Shown here: piece after piece, positions 27,507 to 36,291 of the stretch
Layout: every line of letters starts with the position of its first letter
Position numbering within the stretch: position 1 is the first letter of the stretch
Origin: Sphingobium sp. B2D3C
GTDB lineage: Bacteria > Pseudomonadota > Alphaproteobacteria > Sphingomonadales > Sphingomonadaceae
Direction: 5' to 3'
Assembly (NCBI RefSeq): GCF_025961835.1
Contig: NZ_JAOQOK010000001.1
Coordinates: 372,001-436,000 of the forward strand
Length of the DNA: 64,000 nt
Notes under the pieces: model-generated
What the model saw: only the letters and a program-made list of their open reading frames with translations
What the model was told of the DNA's origin: nothing
The model's database searches: none
Translations under genes and position numbers: made by a program

Positions 27507-28037
27507 ATGGCTGCAAAAGCGCTGTCTTTTGATGTCGGCGACTATGTTGTCTATCCGAAGCACGGCGTCGGCCGGGTGATCGAGCTGCAAAGCCAGAAGA
27601 TCGCCGGGATCGACCTCGAGCTTTATGTGCTGCGTTTCGAGAAGGAACGGATGACCCTCCGCGTCCCGACGAACAAGGCCGAAAGCGTGGGGATGCGCAA
27701 GCTCTCCTCGGACAAGACACTGGGCGAGGCACTCGAAACCCTCAAGGGCAAGCCGAAGGTGAAGCGGACGATGTGGTCGCGCCGCGCACAGGAATATGAA
27801 GCGAAGATCAATTCCGGTGATCTGGTGTCGATCGCGGAAGTGACGCGCGACCTGTTCCGGGCGGACGATCAGCCCGAGCAGAGCTATTCCGAGCGTCAGA
27901 TCTTCGAAGCCGCCTCCAGCCGTCTGGCGCGTGAACTCGCGGCGATGGAAGAGGTGGACGAGGCGACGGCTCTCAAGAAGATCCTCCAGATCCTCAACGA
28001 GGCTGCCCCGAAATATGCCAAGGAACGCGTCGAGTAA
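27507..28037 (+). CDS. carD: CarD-family transcriptional regulator
   Basis: 176 residues. The RNA-polymerase-interacting domain at the N-terminus starts SFDVGDYVVYPKHGVGRVIE and contains RFEKERMTLRVPTNKAE; the C-terminal helical DNA-contacting part contains VKRTMWSRRAQEYEAKIN. CarD binds the polymerase beta subunit and stabilises open complexes, often at rRNA promoters. AGAAAGG precedes the ATG. A strong terminator follows 28 bases after the stop, so the gene is monocistronic. Its 391-base upstream gap is long for this locus. Confidence 0.95.
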   Translation: MAAKALSFDVGDYVVYPKHGVGRVIELQSQKIAGIDLELYVLRFEKERMTLRVPTNKAESVGMRKLSSDKTLGEALETLKGKPKVKRTMWSRRAQEYEAKINSGDLVSIAEVTRDLFRADDQPEQSYSERQIFEAASSRLARELAAMEEVDEATALKKILQILNEAAPKYAKERVE

Positions 28038-28065
28038 TCGAGGCTTCTTCCTTAGAGCCCAAGAG

Positions 28066-28093
28066 ACGGCGCCCCTTGTGGGCGCCGTTTTTT
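28066..28093 (+). terminator. Rho-independent terminator of carD
   Basis: ACGGCGCCC and GGGCGCCGT form a perfect 9-bp stem with a CTTGT loop, followed by six T. Confidence 0.92.
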
Positions 28094-28220
28094 GTTGGGG
28101 CGCGTCCACGCCAAGGGCATCGTCCATAGTCATCTCGTCACGATGGGGCCTCGTGTTGGCGACTTGGGGCGACACATCTGCTATGCTCGCGCTCATGAAC
28201 TGCTTCGGGGGAAGACCGTC

Positions 28221-28949
28221 ATGACATCAGGTGCCGCGCGCCGGGCGATCCGGCTGCTGATGCTCGTTGCCACCGCTGGCGGACTGTCAGCGGCCCATGC
28301 AGCGAACCGCACCTATATCGTGACCGACTTTGATAGCATCCGTGTCGAGGGACCATTGGAAGTCTCCCTTGAAACCGGGCGCGGGGCGTCCGCGCGGGGC
28401 GAGGGAGATCGTGCCACGCTGGATGCCCTGCAACTGACGGTGTCTGCGCGCACGCTGACGGTGCGCCTCCGCGCGCCCGTGGCCGGCGCTTCAGGGGCGC
28501 AGGGCGCCCGGGGCACCGCGCGGCTCACTCTGACGTCACCGAGCTTGCGCCGGGTGCAACTTGTGGGCTCCGGTCTGCTGCGCGTGAAGGGCCTCAACAA
28601 GGCGGCTGCCGATGTGAATCTCGTAGGCAGCGGTCGCATCGAGGTGAGGGGGATCGAGATCGACGATCTCAAGCTCGTGCAAGGCGGGGCGGGCAGCACG
28701 CTCCTGTCCGGGCGAGCGCGCAAGGCGCAGATCGGTCTCTCCGGCAGCGGCACGCTCGATGCGAGCGACCTGCGGGCCGTGGACCTCGATCTTGCGGTGG
28801 ATGGCGCCGCGACGGCCGAGACCTTTGCCGAGCGAACCGCCAAAGTGATGCTGGTGGGAACCGGCAGCGCGGTGGTGGAGGGGCGCCCTGCCTGTACCGT
28901 GCGCCAGGTCGGGAGTGGTCTGGTGCGCTGCGGACGCCCTGCGCCTTGA
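28221..28949 (+). CDS. GIN-domain (DUF2807) secreted protein
   Basis: 242 residues from ATG 28221 (GGGGGAAG upstream). Signal peptide MTSGAARRAIRLLMLVATAG to AHAA, then a right-handed-beta-like domain opening DFDSIRVEGPLEVSLETG with recurring VGSG/LSGSG turns (VQLVGSGLLRVKGL, VNLVGSGRIEVRG, IGLSGSGTLDASDL, VMLVGTGSAVVEG). This turn repeat is the family hallmark. Function unknown; probably a periplasmic or surface protein. Convergent with the PEP-CTERM gene, separated by a hairpin. Confidence 0.85.
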   Translation: MTSGAARRAIRLLMLVATAGGLSAAHAANRTYIVTDFDSIRVEGPLEVSLETGRGASARGEGDRATLDALQLTVSARTLTVRLRAPVAGASGAQGARGTARLTLTSPSLRRVQLVGSGLLRVKGLNKAAADVNLVGSGRIEVRGIEIDDLKLVQGGAGSTLLSGRARKAQIGLSGSGTLDASDLRAVDLDLAVDGAATAETFAERTAKVMLVGTGSAVVEGRPACTVRQVGSGLVRCGRPAP

Positions 28950-28951
28950 GG

Positions 28952-28982
28952 TAAAAGAAAGGGCGCCGGAAACCCGACGCCC
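28952..28982 (-). terminator. Terminator of the PEP-CTERM gene (possibly bidirectional)
   Basis: GGGCG-c-CGG and CCG-a-CGCCC form an 8-bp stem with one mismatch. On the minus strand it is followed by TTTCTTTTAC. The plus-strand side has only a poor T tract. Confidence 0.7.
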
Positions 28983-29013
28983 TGTCCTTATGCAATTCTG
29001 GCGGTCAGGTTGA

Positions 29014-29613
29014 TCAGGCGAACTGAACCTTCGCGGCGCGGCGGCGCATCAGCATGCCTGCCAGACCGAGACCGGCGACCATCAGTGCCCAGGTGGCGGG
29101 CTCCGGCACGGGAGCCGGGACCGGCGCTGCGCCTGTCTTGTAGATGGTCGCGTTCGAGCCGCTGGCGAACTGGAGATTGAGCAGGTCGATGCCGTCGGTG
29201 CCAGCATCGAACTTGTAGAATGCGGTGATGTTGTTGGCGAGCGGCTGACCCTTGCCCGACGGATTGGGAATGTTGCCGAAGTGCACGCCGATATAGGTCG
29301 TGCCGTACATCATCGTGTCGAAGTTCAGGGTCGTGGTCGAGATCCAGGGCGAACCGGAAACCTTCTCCACGGCGCTGGAAAAGGCGTTGGGGAGCGTCAG
29401 ACCGAGCAGGGCCAGCGCGGACGTCTGATCTCCCGTGGTCGCCTGACTGGCCAGATTGCCATTGTAGAAGCCGACGCAGCTGAAGCTCGAACTCGCGGTG
29501 AGGCCAATGTCCGATGCGGAGCAGCTTGCGGCAGAGCTGACAAGCGCAGCCTGAGCCGGCTGAACGGCAAAAGCAGCACAGGTCACCAGCGACGCGATGA
29601 GGATCTTACGCAT
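29014..29613 (-). CDS. PEP-CTERM sorting-signal protein
   Basis: 199 residues. Signal peptide MRKILIASLVTCAAFAVQPA to AQAA. A beta-rich body of about 140 residues has two cysteines near the N-terminus (ASCSASDIG, FSCVGFYNG). The C-terminal sorting signal is VPEPATWALMVAGLGLAGML followed by MRRR. Such proteins are cleaved and anchored by an exosortase, usually with co-encoded exopolysaccharide genes. No exosortase is in this window, though an exopolysaccharide locus is 21 kb away. The start has GGGAAG 8 bases upstream. Function of the body is unknown. Confidence 0.9.
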   Translation of the reverse strand: MRKILIASLVTCAAFAVQPAQAALVSSAASCSASDIGLTASSSFSCVGFYNGNLASQATTGDQTSALALLGLTLPNAFSSAVEKVSGSPWISTTTLNFDTMMYGTTYIGVHFGNIPNPSGKGQPLANNITAFYKFDAGTDGIDLLNLQFASGSNATIYKTGAAPVPAPVPEPATWALMVAGLGLAGMLMRRRAAKVQFA

Positions 29614-29851
29614 ATATCGAACTTCCCGACTGAGCGTTCTCGGCTCGTTTCCTTGGCAGGCCTGCCTTCGTTCCAACGGAGGCTTCCTGATGACCGAGCA
29701 TGTAGAGCCCGCGGCAAAAAGGGGGGAGGTCGTTAAGGATAGTTTCCTGGCCCTTCCGGGCGCTGTCCGACATTGGCACTGTTTTGCAGCAAGGATTAAC
29801 GCGCGTGGAAAAGCGGGATGATCGTTTGCAAGGCGCTGCCGCCCGCCGCAG

Positions 29852-31948
29852 CTAGATCCGATCCGCCTGCACCACGGCGTCCACCGCCCGCAACGCCGAG
29901 AGAATTCGGGCGACGTGGCTCGCATCTTCCACCTCGAGATCGATGAGATCGGTGTGGAACGGGCCTTCGCGGTTCACCAGTTGCAGGTTGAGGATGTTGG
30001 CTTTGTTGACTGCGAAGATGTTGGCCACCGTCGCCAGAGCGCCGGGCTGGTTTTTAAGGATGACCGAAAGCCGCGCCGTGCCGCCCTTGGCTTCGCTGTC
30101 CCAGCTGAGGTCCACCCAATCGGCATCCTGACCGGTCTCCAGCACGAGGCAATCGATGGTATGCACCTCGATCGGTTCGCCCGGCCGCCGCAGGCCGACG
30201 ATGCGGTCGCCCGGAACGGGATGACAGCATTCTGAAAGGGTGAAGGCGATGCCCGGGGTCAGGCCAATGATCGAAACGGCCTGCGCCTGCTTCTTGCGCC
30301 GCCGCGCCGCGCCGGGTGCGTCCTCCGCACTGCCGGGCACGAGGGCGTTCATCACCTCCTCGTCCGAGATGCGGTTGGTGGCGATGGCGATCATCAGCGC
30401 GGCCTTGTCTTCCAGTTTGAGCCGCTTGATCGCCGCTTTCTCCGCCTTGTCGCCAATTTCCACCGGCAGGCGCAGCACGATCTCCTCGTAGAGCTTCTCG
30501 CCCAGCGCGATCGTCTCGGTGCGCTGCTTCTGGCGGATGAACCGGCGGATCGCTGCGCGGGCCTTGCCGGTGATCGCGAAGCTGAGCCAGCCGGGCTGCG
30601 GCTCCTGCGCATCGGACTTGAGGATCTCGACCTGGTCGCCATTCTCAAGCTGCGTGCGCAGCGGCATGACGCGCCCATTGATCTTCGCGCCGACGGTCTG
30701 GTTGCCGAGCGTGGTGTGGACGGCATAGGCAAAATCGACGGGCGTCGATCCCTTGGGCAGCTGTTGCAGCTCTCCCTTGGGGGTGAAGGCGAAGATCCGA
30801 TCCTGATACATCGCCATGCGGGTGTGCTCGAGCAACTCCTCCGCATCGTGGCTTTGTTCGAGGATTTCGACGAGATCGCGCAGCCAGCCGGCTTGCCCGT
30901 CAGGTCGCGCGCCGGACTGCTTGTAGGCCCAATGGGCGGCAAGGCCGAACTCGCTATCCTGATGCATCCGCTCCGAGCGAATTTGCACCTCGATGCGGGC
31001 ATTCTCCTCGTGGATCACGGTGGTGTGCAGCGACTGATAGCCGTTGCGCTTGGGCGTGGAGATGTAATCCTTGAACCGTCCGGGCACCATCTTGAAGCGC
31101 TGATGGATGAGGCCCAGGGCGCGGTAGCAATCGTCCGTGCTGTCGGTGACGACGCGGAATGCCATGATGTCCGTCAGCTGCTCGAAGCTGATGTGACGCT
31201 CCTGCGTCTTGCGCCAGATCGAGTAAGGATGCTTCTCACGGCCGGAGACCGTGACGTGCATGCCCGCCGAGGTGAGCATATTTTGCAGCTGCGTCGAGAT
31301 GCGGGCGACCTTGCTCTCGCCGCCTTCCTTGAGCAGGGCAAGGCGCTTGGTGACGCTGTCATAAGCATCGGGCTCAAGCTGCTGAAAGGCAAGGAGCTGC
31401 ATCTCGCGCATGAACTCGTACATGCCGATGCGCTCGGCGAGCGGCGCGTAGATATCCATCGTCTCGCGGGCGATGCGGCGGCGCTTCTCCTCATTTTTGA
31501 TGAAGTGCAACGTGCGCATATTGTGCAGCCGGTCCGCCAGCTTGACGAGCAGCACGCGAATATCGTCCGACATGGCGAGCAGAAACTTGCGCAGATTCTC
31601 GGCGGCCCGCTGGCTTTCGCTTTGCGCCTCGATCTTGCTGAGCTTGGTCACGCCATCGACCAGCCGGGCGACGTCCTGCCCGAACAGCCGCTCGATTTCC
31701 GCGGTGGTGGTGAGCGTATCCTCGATCGTATCGTGCAGCAGGGCTGTGACGATGGTCTTATCGTCGAGGAACAGATCGGTCAGAATGCCTGCGACTTCAA
31801 TCGGATGACTGAAGTAGGGATCGCCACTGGCGCGCTTTTGCGTGCCATGCTTGGCGACCGAAAACACATAGGCGCGGTTGATCAGGGCCTCATCGGCATC
31901 CGGGTCATAGCCTTTGACCCTCTCGACCAGTTCATATTGACGCAACAT
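29852..31948 (-). CDS. rsh: Bifunctional (p)ppGpp synthase/hydrolase (RelA/SpoT homologue, Rsh)
   Basis: 698 residues from ATG 31948. The N-terminal HD hydrolase domain has H72-D73 in LLHDTIEDT, so hydrolysis is likely retained. The synthetase domain contains DIMAFRVVTDSTDDCYRALG and YISTPKRNGYQSLHTTV. A TGS domain (IFAFTPKGELQQLPKGSTPV) and a C-terminal ACT domain (LSVILKNQPGALATVANIFA) complete the usual order. Length fits alphaproteobacterial Rsh. It makes and degrades the stringent-response alarmone. Single gene, divergent from the HxlR gene. Confidence 0.95.
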   Translation of the reverse strand: MLRQYELVERVKGYDPDADEALINRAYVFSVAKHGTQKRASGDPYFSHPIEVAGILTDLFLDDKTIVTALLHDTIEDTLTTTAEIERLFGQDVARLVDGVTKLSKIEAQSESQRAAENLRKFLLAMSDDIRVLLVKLADRLHNMRTLHFIKNEEKRRRIARETMDIYAPLAERIGMYEFMREMQLLAFQQLEPDAYDSVTKRLALLKEGGESKVARISTQLQNMLTSAGMHVTVSGREKHPYSIWRKTQERHISFEQLTDIMAFRVVTDSTDDCYRALGLIHQRFKMVPGRFKDYISTPKRNGYQSLHTTVIHEENARIEVQIRSERMHQDSEFGLAAHWAYKQSGARPDGQAGWLRDLVEILEQSHDAEELLEHTRMAMYQDRIFAFTPKGELQQLPKGSTPVDFAYAVHTTLGNQTVGAKINGRVMPLRTQLENGDQVEILKSDAQEPQPGWLSFAITGKARAAIRRFIRQKQRTETIALGEKLYEEIVLRLPVEIGDKAEKAAIKRLKLEDKAALMIAIATNRISDEEVMNALVPGSAEDAPGAARRRKKQAQAVSIIGLTPGIAFTLSECCHPVPGDRIVGLRRPGEPIEVHTIDCLVLETGQDADWVDLSWDSEAKGGTARLSVILKNQPGALATVANIFAVNKANILNLQLVNREGPFHTDLIDLEVEDASHVARILSALRAVDAVVQADRI

Positions 31949-32126
31949 CGTCGCGCAACATGGTGGCCGGACCCCGTGCAGCGCAACAAAAAACTCGCGC
32001 TGCAGCGGCCGGCGAGGGGGAAGTTGTCCCCTCAACGCCACGCTCCGCCCGATCCGTGCGACGAAGGCACAGTCCAGAGCACTCGCCATTTGGCGCGGCG
32101 CGCCGAATGCGCTAGCGTCGCTGGCC

Positions 32127-32636
32127 ATGGCTGAACGCAAGGGTCTTGATGCATTTGAGGGCTGCGCCCTGCCGGCCGCGCTCGAAACGATGGGCGAGCG
32201 GTGGTCATTCATGATCCTGCGCGCCTGCTTCAGCGGCATCGTCTATTTCGAGGATTTCCAATGTGCGCTTGGCATCGCCCGCAACATCCTGTCCAATCGG
32301 CTGGGCAAGCTGGTTGCGAGGGGCATCCTCACCCGTGAGCCGGTCGCCAATGACAAGCGCCGTGTCGCTTACTGCCTTACCGAGAAAGGCAAAGCCTTGA
32401 TGCCGGTGATGATTGCGCTGCGCCAGTGGGGCGAGCGCTGGGAACCGGTGCCGCCGGCACGCCGGATTCTAGCGGATAGCCGGGACCGGCAGCCGGTCCG
32501 CGAGGTGCGCTTGCAGGCTGCCGATGGGCGCCTGCTCGACTATCAGGATCTGTGCTGGATCGAGGCACCGGCCGCGGCCGACGAGGAGCCGGATTGCACC
32601 GCCGCGCCCCTGCGCGCGATGGGCGCCCCGCGTTGA
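32127..32636 (+). CDS. HxlR-family winged-helix transcriptional regulator
   Basis: 169 residues. The HxlR domain covers about residues 8-100: EGCALPAALETMGERWSFMI, then FEDFQCALGIARNILSNRLG and LTEKGKALMPVMIALRQWGE. A single cysteine sits in EGCALP near the usual HxlR redox position, and others follow at RACFSG and FQCALG. C-terminal residues 105-169 are an extension with EVRLQAADGRLLDYQDLCW. The LytS-type kinase gene starts 9 bases after its stop, so the three regulators may be one operon. Target unknown. Confidence 0.88.
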   Translation: MAERKGLDAFEGCALPAALETMGERWSFMILRACFSGIVYFEDFQCALGIARNILSNRLGKLVARGILTREPVANDKRRVAYCLTEKGKALMPVMIALRQWGERWEPVPPARRILADSRDRQPVREVRLQAADGRLLDYQDLCWIEAPAAADEEPDCTAAPLRAMGAPR

Positions 32637-32644
32637 GCCCGCCG

Positions 32645-33745
32645 ATGACCTCCGTGCTCGTGATCCGCCGCCGCCCGTTCTTCGAGGATAAGAACAAGGC
32701 CTTCTGGACCTTGCAGGCGGTCGGATGGACCGGCGCGTTCCTGCTGCGCGCCGTTTCTGGCATCGCCAATGGCCAGCCGATGTCTTTCCTCGTGCCGGTG
32801 CTGATCTCGACGATCACCGGATATTCGCTGACGCTGCTGATGGCGGTGGGCTACCGCTTCCTGCTCAGGCAGACCCCGATCGTCACCTGGACGGCCTCCA
32901 TCGTCATCGCGATCGTCGCGGGCGGGACATCGGCCTTTATCGATGCCTGGGTGTTCACGACGCTCAACCAGTCGGGCGACGGCTCCAGCCTCAAGCTGTT
33001 CCTGGGAGCCTTTTACCTCAATTTCACGCTGCTGGGGGCGTGGTCGGCGCTTTATTACGCGATCAATTTCTACATCACCGTGGAAGAGCAGGCCGACCAG
33101 TTGCAGTTGCTGGAGAGCCAGGCGAGCAGCGCCCAGCTTGCCATGCTGCGCTACCAGCTCAATCCGCATTTCCTGTTCAACACGCTCAACAGCATTTCCA
33201 CGCTCGTGCTGCTCAAGCAGACCGAGCGGGCCAATGCGATGCTCTCCCGCCTGTCGGCCTTCCTGCGCTACACGCTCATCAACGAGCCGACGGCGCAGGT
33301 GACGCTTGAGCAGGAGGTGGAGACGCTCAAGCTGTATCTTGAGATCGAGAAAATGCGCTTCGAGGATCGTCTGCGCCCGATCTTCGACATTCATCCGGCG
33401 GTCGCCTCCGCGCGACTTCCTTCGCTGCTGCTGCAACCTTTGGTCGAGAACGCCATTAAATATGCCGTAACCCCCCAGGAGGAGGGCGCGGATATCGTGG
33501 TCACAGCGCAGCCTGTCGGCGAAAACGTGCGGATCGTCGTTTCGGACACCGGTCCCGGCTTGAATGGGAGCGATCAGCGCATGACGAAGGGTACGGGTGT
33601 GGGCCTTGCCAACATTCGTGACCGATTGGTTCAGGCGTTCGGGGAACGCCAGAATATGGAAACGCGTTCACCACCCGAGGGGGGCTACAGCGTCATCATC
33701 GAGATGCCGTTCATTACCGCCGAACCATCAAGGGTAGCCGCATGA
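32645..33745 (+). CDS. LytS-type sensor histidine kinase
   Basis: 366 residues from ATG 32645. Four membrane segments occupy roughly residues 20-140. The His_kinase domain has LRYQLNPHFLFNTLNSIS with phospho-acceptor H175, then LRYTLINEPTAQVTLEQEVE. The HATPase part shows LLLQPLVENAIKYAV, VVSDTGPGLNG and GTGVGLANIRDRL. The stop overlaps the response regulator start (ATGA), and HxlR lies just upstream. The signal sensed by the short membrane domain is unknown. It resembles the many solo LytS/LytTR pairs of sphingomonads. Confidence 0.92.
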   Translation: MTSVLVIRRRPFFEDKNKAFWTLQAVGWTGAFLLRAVSGIANGQPMSFLVPVLISTITGYSLTLLMAVGYRFLLRQTPIVTWTASIVIAIVAGGTSAFIDAWVFTTLNQSGDGSSLKLFLGAFYLNFTLLGAWSALYYAINFYITVEEQADQLQLLESQASSAQLAMLRYQLNPHFLFNTLNSISTLVLLKQTERANAMLSRLSAFLRYTLINEPTAQVTLEQEVETLKLYLEIEKMRFEDRLRPIFDIHPAVASARLPSLLLQPLVENAIKYAVTPQEEGADIVVTAQPVGENVRIVVSDTGPGLNGSDQRMTKGTGVGLANIRDRLVQAFGERQNMETRSPPEGGYSVIIEMPFITAEPSRVAA

Positions 33746-34542
33746 CCATACGCACCATTCTCGTCGACGATGAAAGCCTTGCCATTCAGGGGCTGAAGCT
33801 CCGCCTGGAGGCTCATCCCGACGTTGAGATCGTGGAGACGTGCACAAACGGTCGCGAAGCGATCCGCGCGATCAAGACACACAAGCCCGATCTCGTCTTT
33901 CTCGATATCCAGATGCCCGGCTTTGACGGCTTCTCCGTGGTCCAGGGGGTGATGGAGGTTGAGCCACCGCTCTTCATCTTCGTGACGGCCTATTCCGATC
34001 ACGCGCTGCGAGCCTTTGAGGCCAAGGCCATCGACTATCTGATGAAGCCGGTGGAGGAGCAGCGCCTTGCTGATGCGCTCGACCGTGCCCGCACCCGCCT
34101 GCATGAGAAGAAGCAGGTGGAGGAAGCCGGACGCTTGCGCGAAGTGCTGGCTGAGGTGGCACCGGACGCGGTGTCCGAAATGCCTGCGGACAATGAGGCG
34201 CCCTCATCGAGCCGTTATGAGAAGCTCATCAACATCAAGGATCGCGGGCAGATCTTCCGCATCGATGTCGACACCATCGAAAGGATCGACGCGGCCGGCG
34301 ATTATATGTGCATCTACACGGCGGATAACTCGCTGATCCTTCGGGAGACGATGAAGGACCTCGAAAAGCGCCTCGACCCGCGCAATTTCCAGCGCATCCA
34401 TCGCTCGACCATCGTCAACCTGTCGCAGGTTCGCCAGGTCAAGCCGCATACCAATGGGGAGTGCTTCCTCATCCTCGAATCCGGCAGCCAGGTGAAGGTG
34501 AGCCGCTCCTATCGCGACGTGGTCGCGCGCTTCGTGCATTAA
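33742..34542 (+). CDS. LytTR-family response regulator
   Basis: 266 residues. The receiver has acidic pocket VDDES and phospho-acceptor D55 in LVFLDIQMPGFDG, with FIFVTAYSDHALRAFEAKAI and the switch Lys in YLMKPVEEQRL. The C-terminal LytTR DNA-binding domain includes DRGQIFRIDVDTIERIDAAG, LDPRNFQRIHRSTIVNLSQV and VKVSRSYRDVV. Start overlaps the kinase stop by four bases. A strong bidirectional terminator follows. Targets are unknown; LytTR proteins often bind near envelope or biofilm genes. Confidence 0.93.
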   Translation: MTIRTILVDDESLAIQGLKLRLEAHPDVEIVETCTNGREAIRAIKTHKPDLVFLDIQMPGFDGFSVVQGVMEVEPPLFIFVTAYSDHALRAFEAKAIDYLMKPVEEQRLADALDRARTRLHEKKQVEEAGRLREVLAEVAPDAVSEMPADNEAPSSSRYEKLINIKDRGQIFRIDVDTIERIDAAGDYMCIYTADNSLILRETMKDLEKRLDPRNFQRIHRSTIVNLSQVRQVKPHTNGECFLILESGSQVKVSRSYRDVVARFVH

Positions 34543-34574
34543 GAGCGCCACCGCTCAGGTGACGAGATGAAAAG

Positions 34575-34604
34575 AAAGGCCGGTCCCTTGCGGGGCCGGC
34601 CTTT
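34575..34604. terminator. Bidirectional terminator
   Basis: A 13-bp stem with one G-T pair (AAAGGCCGGTCCC with GGGGCCGGCCTTT) and a TTGC loop, flanked by A-rich and T-rich ends, sits between the convergent LytTR and glycine-zipper genes. Confidence 0.85.
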
Positions 34605-34643
34605 CCATTTGCCTGGGAGGCAGAAGCGTGGCTGTCAGGCCGC

Positions 34644-35018
34644 TCAGCAGCGGCTGTCGGCCTTGTCGATCGCGCGGCCGGCAATCGCACCCACGGCGCC
34701 GCCGATGATCACGCCCGCGGTCTTGTCACCACGGCGACCGGCGACCTCATGGCCGAGCAGGCCACCGGCAAGGGCGCCGATGATCGTGCCGCCCGTGCCA
34801 TTGTCCCGGCAGCGGTTATCGTAGCGATAGTTGCGACGGTCCGAATAACGGACATCGCGGTAATCACGATAGTCGCGGTCGTTGTAGCGATAGTCACGGC
34901 CATAATCGCCGCGATAGTCGCGATAATGGTCACGGGCCATGGCCGGAGCCGTGACGCCGAAGGACGTTGCGACCATGGTGGCGGCCGCCGTGATGCTGAG
35001 GAACTTGCGTGCAGTCAT
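34644..35018 (-). CDS. Glycine-zipper outer-membrane-type protein
   Basis: 124 residues from ATG 35018. Signal peptide MTARKFLSITAAATMVATSF to AMAR. A repeated Tyr/Arg/Asp linker (DHYRDYRGDYGRDYRYNDRD, RDYRDVRYSDRRNYRYD) leads to a glycine-zipper hairpin (GGTIIGALAGGLLGHEVAG, VIIGGAVGAIAGRAID), ending in a cysteine. Similar proteins insert a two-helix hairpin in the outer membrane. The RDYR-rich linker is lineage specific and of unknown function; two cysteines (NRCRD, DSRC) could pair. Confidence 0.85.
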   Translation of the reverse strand: MTARKFLSITAAATMVATSFGVTAPAMARDHYRDYRGDYGRDYRYNDRDYRDYRDVRYSDRRNYRYDNRCRDNGTGGTIIGALAGGLLGHEVAGRRGDKTAGVIIGGAVGAIAGRAIDKADSRC

Positions 35019-35206
35019 GGTCTTGCTCCTTGAAATCCTTTGGCGGGCATCTTGCGGCACGGTGGCCACGCCTTGTCCGTCATGATTTCGGTTTAGACCC
35101 CATCCGTTGAGCCAAAGCTGAATGGACATTTTAGCCAAGGTTCAGCTTTGCCGACCTGACGTCGCTTGGCTGGCGCGCTGCCCGAGGGGGCGCTAGGAGC
35201 AAGGCC

Positions 35207-36241
35207 ATGCGGCGCATCCTGCTCATTCTCGCCCTCTTCATTCTGTTGATGAATGGCCGCCACCCGGCGCTTTCTCCGGGTCTTGAGAGCGGGTCGCTGC
35301 TCATCAAGGCCGAGCCACTGGCGCTAAGGTCGGCCGCAGCCGACGCCACGGCCTTCGGGCCGCTCCGCCTGACGGGCGCCTGGTCCCTGACCAGCCCGCG
35401 TGAGGTCTTCGGCGGCATTTCCGCGCTGATGGTGCGCGCTGACGGCAATCTGACCGGGCTGAGCGATTCGGGGGAGCTGTTCGAGATCATGCGGCCGGGG
35501 CGGCCGGGCGTTGGCAAGGTCCAGTCCCTGCCGCGCTGGGCGGTCGAGCAGGACTGGCCGCGTTGGAAGATGGATTCGGAGAGCCTCGCGCATGACCCGG
35601 TGTCGGGGCGCTCCTGGGTGGGGTTCGAGCATCTTCAGCGAATCTGCCGCTATGCGCCCCGGTTTCGCCATGTCGAAGCCTGCGTCGCCCCTGCGGAAAT
35701 CAGACATTGGCCCTCGACGGGCAGCATCGAATCGCTGGTGCGGTTGGGCGATGGGCGGTTTCTCGCCATTGCCGAAATGGCGCAGGACCGCTCCGGTGCG
35801 TTCGAAGCGCTGCTGTGGCAGGGCGATCCGGTCGCGCGGGAGACACCACCGCCGCTGCAGCTTCGCTATCACGCGCCCGCCGGTTACCGGCCGACGGATG
35901 CGCTGTGGCTTGGCGGAGACCGGCTGCTGGTTCTCAATCGACGGCTGACGCTGGCACACGGCTTTACGGCCCGGCTGAGCCTTGTGCGATTGCCAGCATT
36001 CAAGGATGGCGCCGAGCTTTCCGGTACGGTCGTGGCCCGGCTGGAGCCGCCCGGGCTGGCGGATAATTTCGAGGGGCTGGCGCTGGGCTGGGAGGCGGGT
36101 CAGCCGATCCTGTGGGTCGTTTCCGACAATAACCGCTTTGCCCTGCAGCGCACCTTGCTGCTGCGCTTCGCCTTGCCGGCCGACTGGATCGGGAGGGGCT
36201 GCGACCCTGAATTACAGGCACAGAAAAAGGCGGCCCGCTGA
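35207..36241 (+). CDS. Secreted phytase-like (esterase-like) beta-propeller protein
   Basis: 344 residues. Hydrophobic N-terminal anchor/signal (RRILLILALFILLMNG). Body matches the esterase-like activity of phytase family: FGGISALMVRADGNLTGLSD, KMDSESLAHDPVSGRSWVGF and LADNFEGLALGWEAGQPILW followed by VVSDNN. Fold is a predicted six-bladed propeller acting outside the cytosol on phosphate esters or other esters; substrate not predictable. The stop codon lies in the loop of a terminator hairpin. Confidence 0.85.
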   Translation: MRRILLILALFILLMNGRHPALSPGLESGSLLIKAEPLALRSAAADATAFGPLRLTGAWSLTSPREVFGGISALMVRADGNLTGLSDSGELFEIMRPGRPGVGKVQSLPRWAVEQDWPRWKMDSESLAHDPVSGRSWVGFEHLQRICRYAPRFRHVEACVAPAEIRHWPSTGSIESLVRLGDGRFLAIAEMAQDRSGAFEALLWQGDPVARETPPPLQLRYHAPAGYRPTDALWLGGDRLLVLNRRLTLAHGFTARLSLVRLPAFKDGAELSGTVVARLEPPGLADNFEGLALGWEAGQPILWVVSDNNRFALQRTLLLRFALPADWIGRGCDPELQAQKKAAR

Positions 36242-36253
36242 GGCCGCCCCTTT
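36226..36253. terminator. Terminator hairpin containing the phytase-like gene's stop codon
   Basis: AAAGGCGGCC pairs with GGCCGCC plus CTTT across a CGCTGA loop; the TGA in the loop is the stop of the upstream gene. On the minus strand it is 40 bases past the rpmB stop and ends in TTTTTC, so it may serve both genes. Confidence 0.75.
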
Positions 36254-36291
36254 CAATCTCTGTGTCTGGCCGAATGAATCGGCCAGCGCGT

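Noticed and set aside
29774-29788. TGGCAC...TTGCA, a sigma54-like promoter near the PEP-CTERM gene
   Set aside because: The GG and GC elements are 9 bases apart instead of the required 10, and the motif faces the wrong way for the PEP-CTERM gene.
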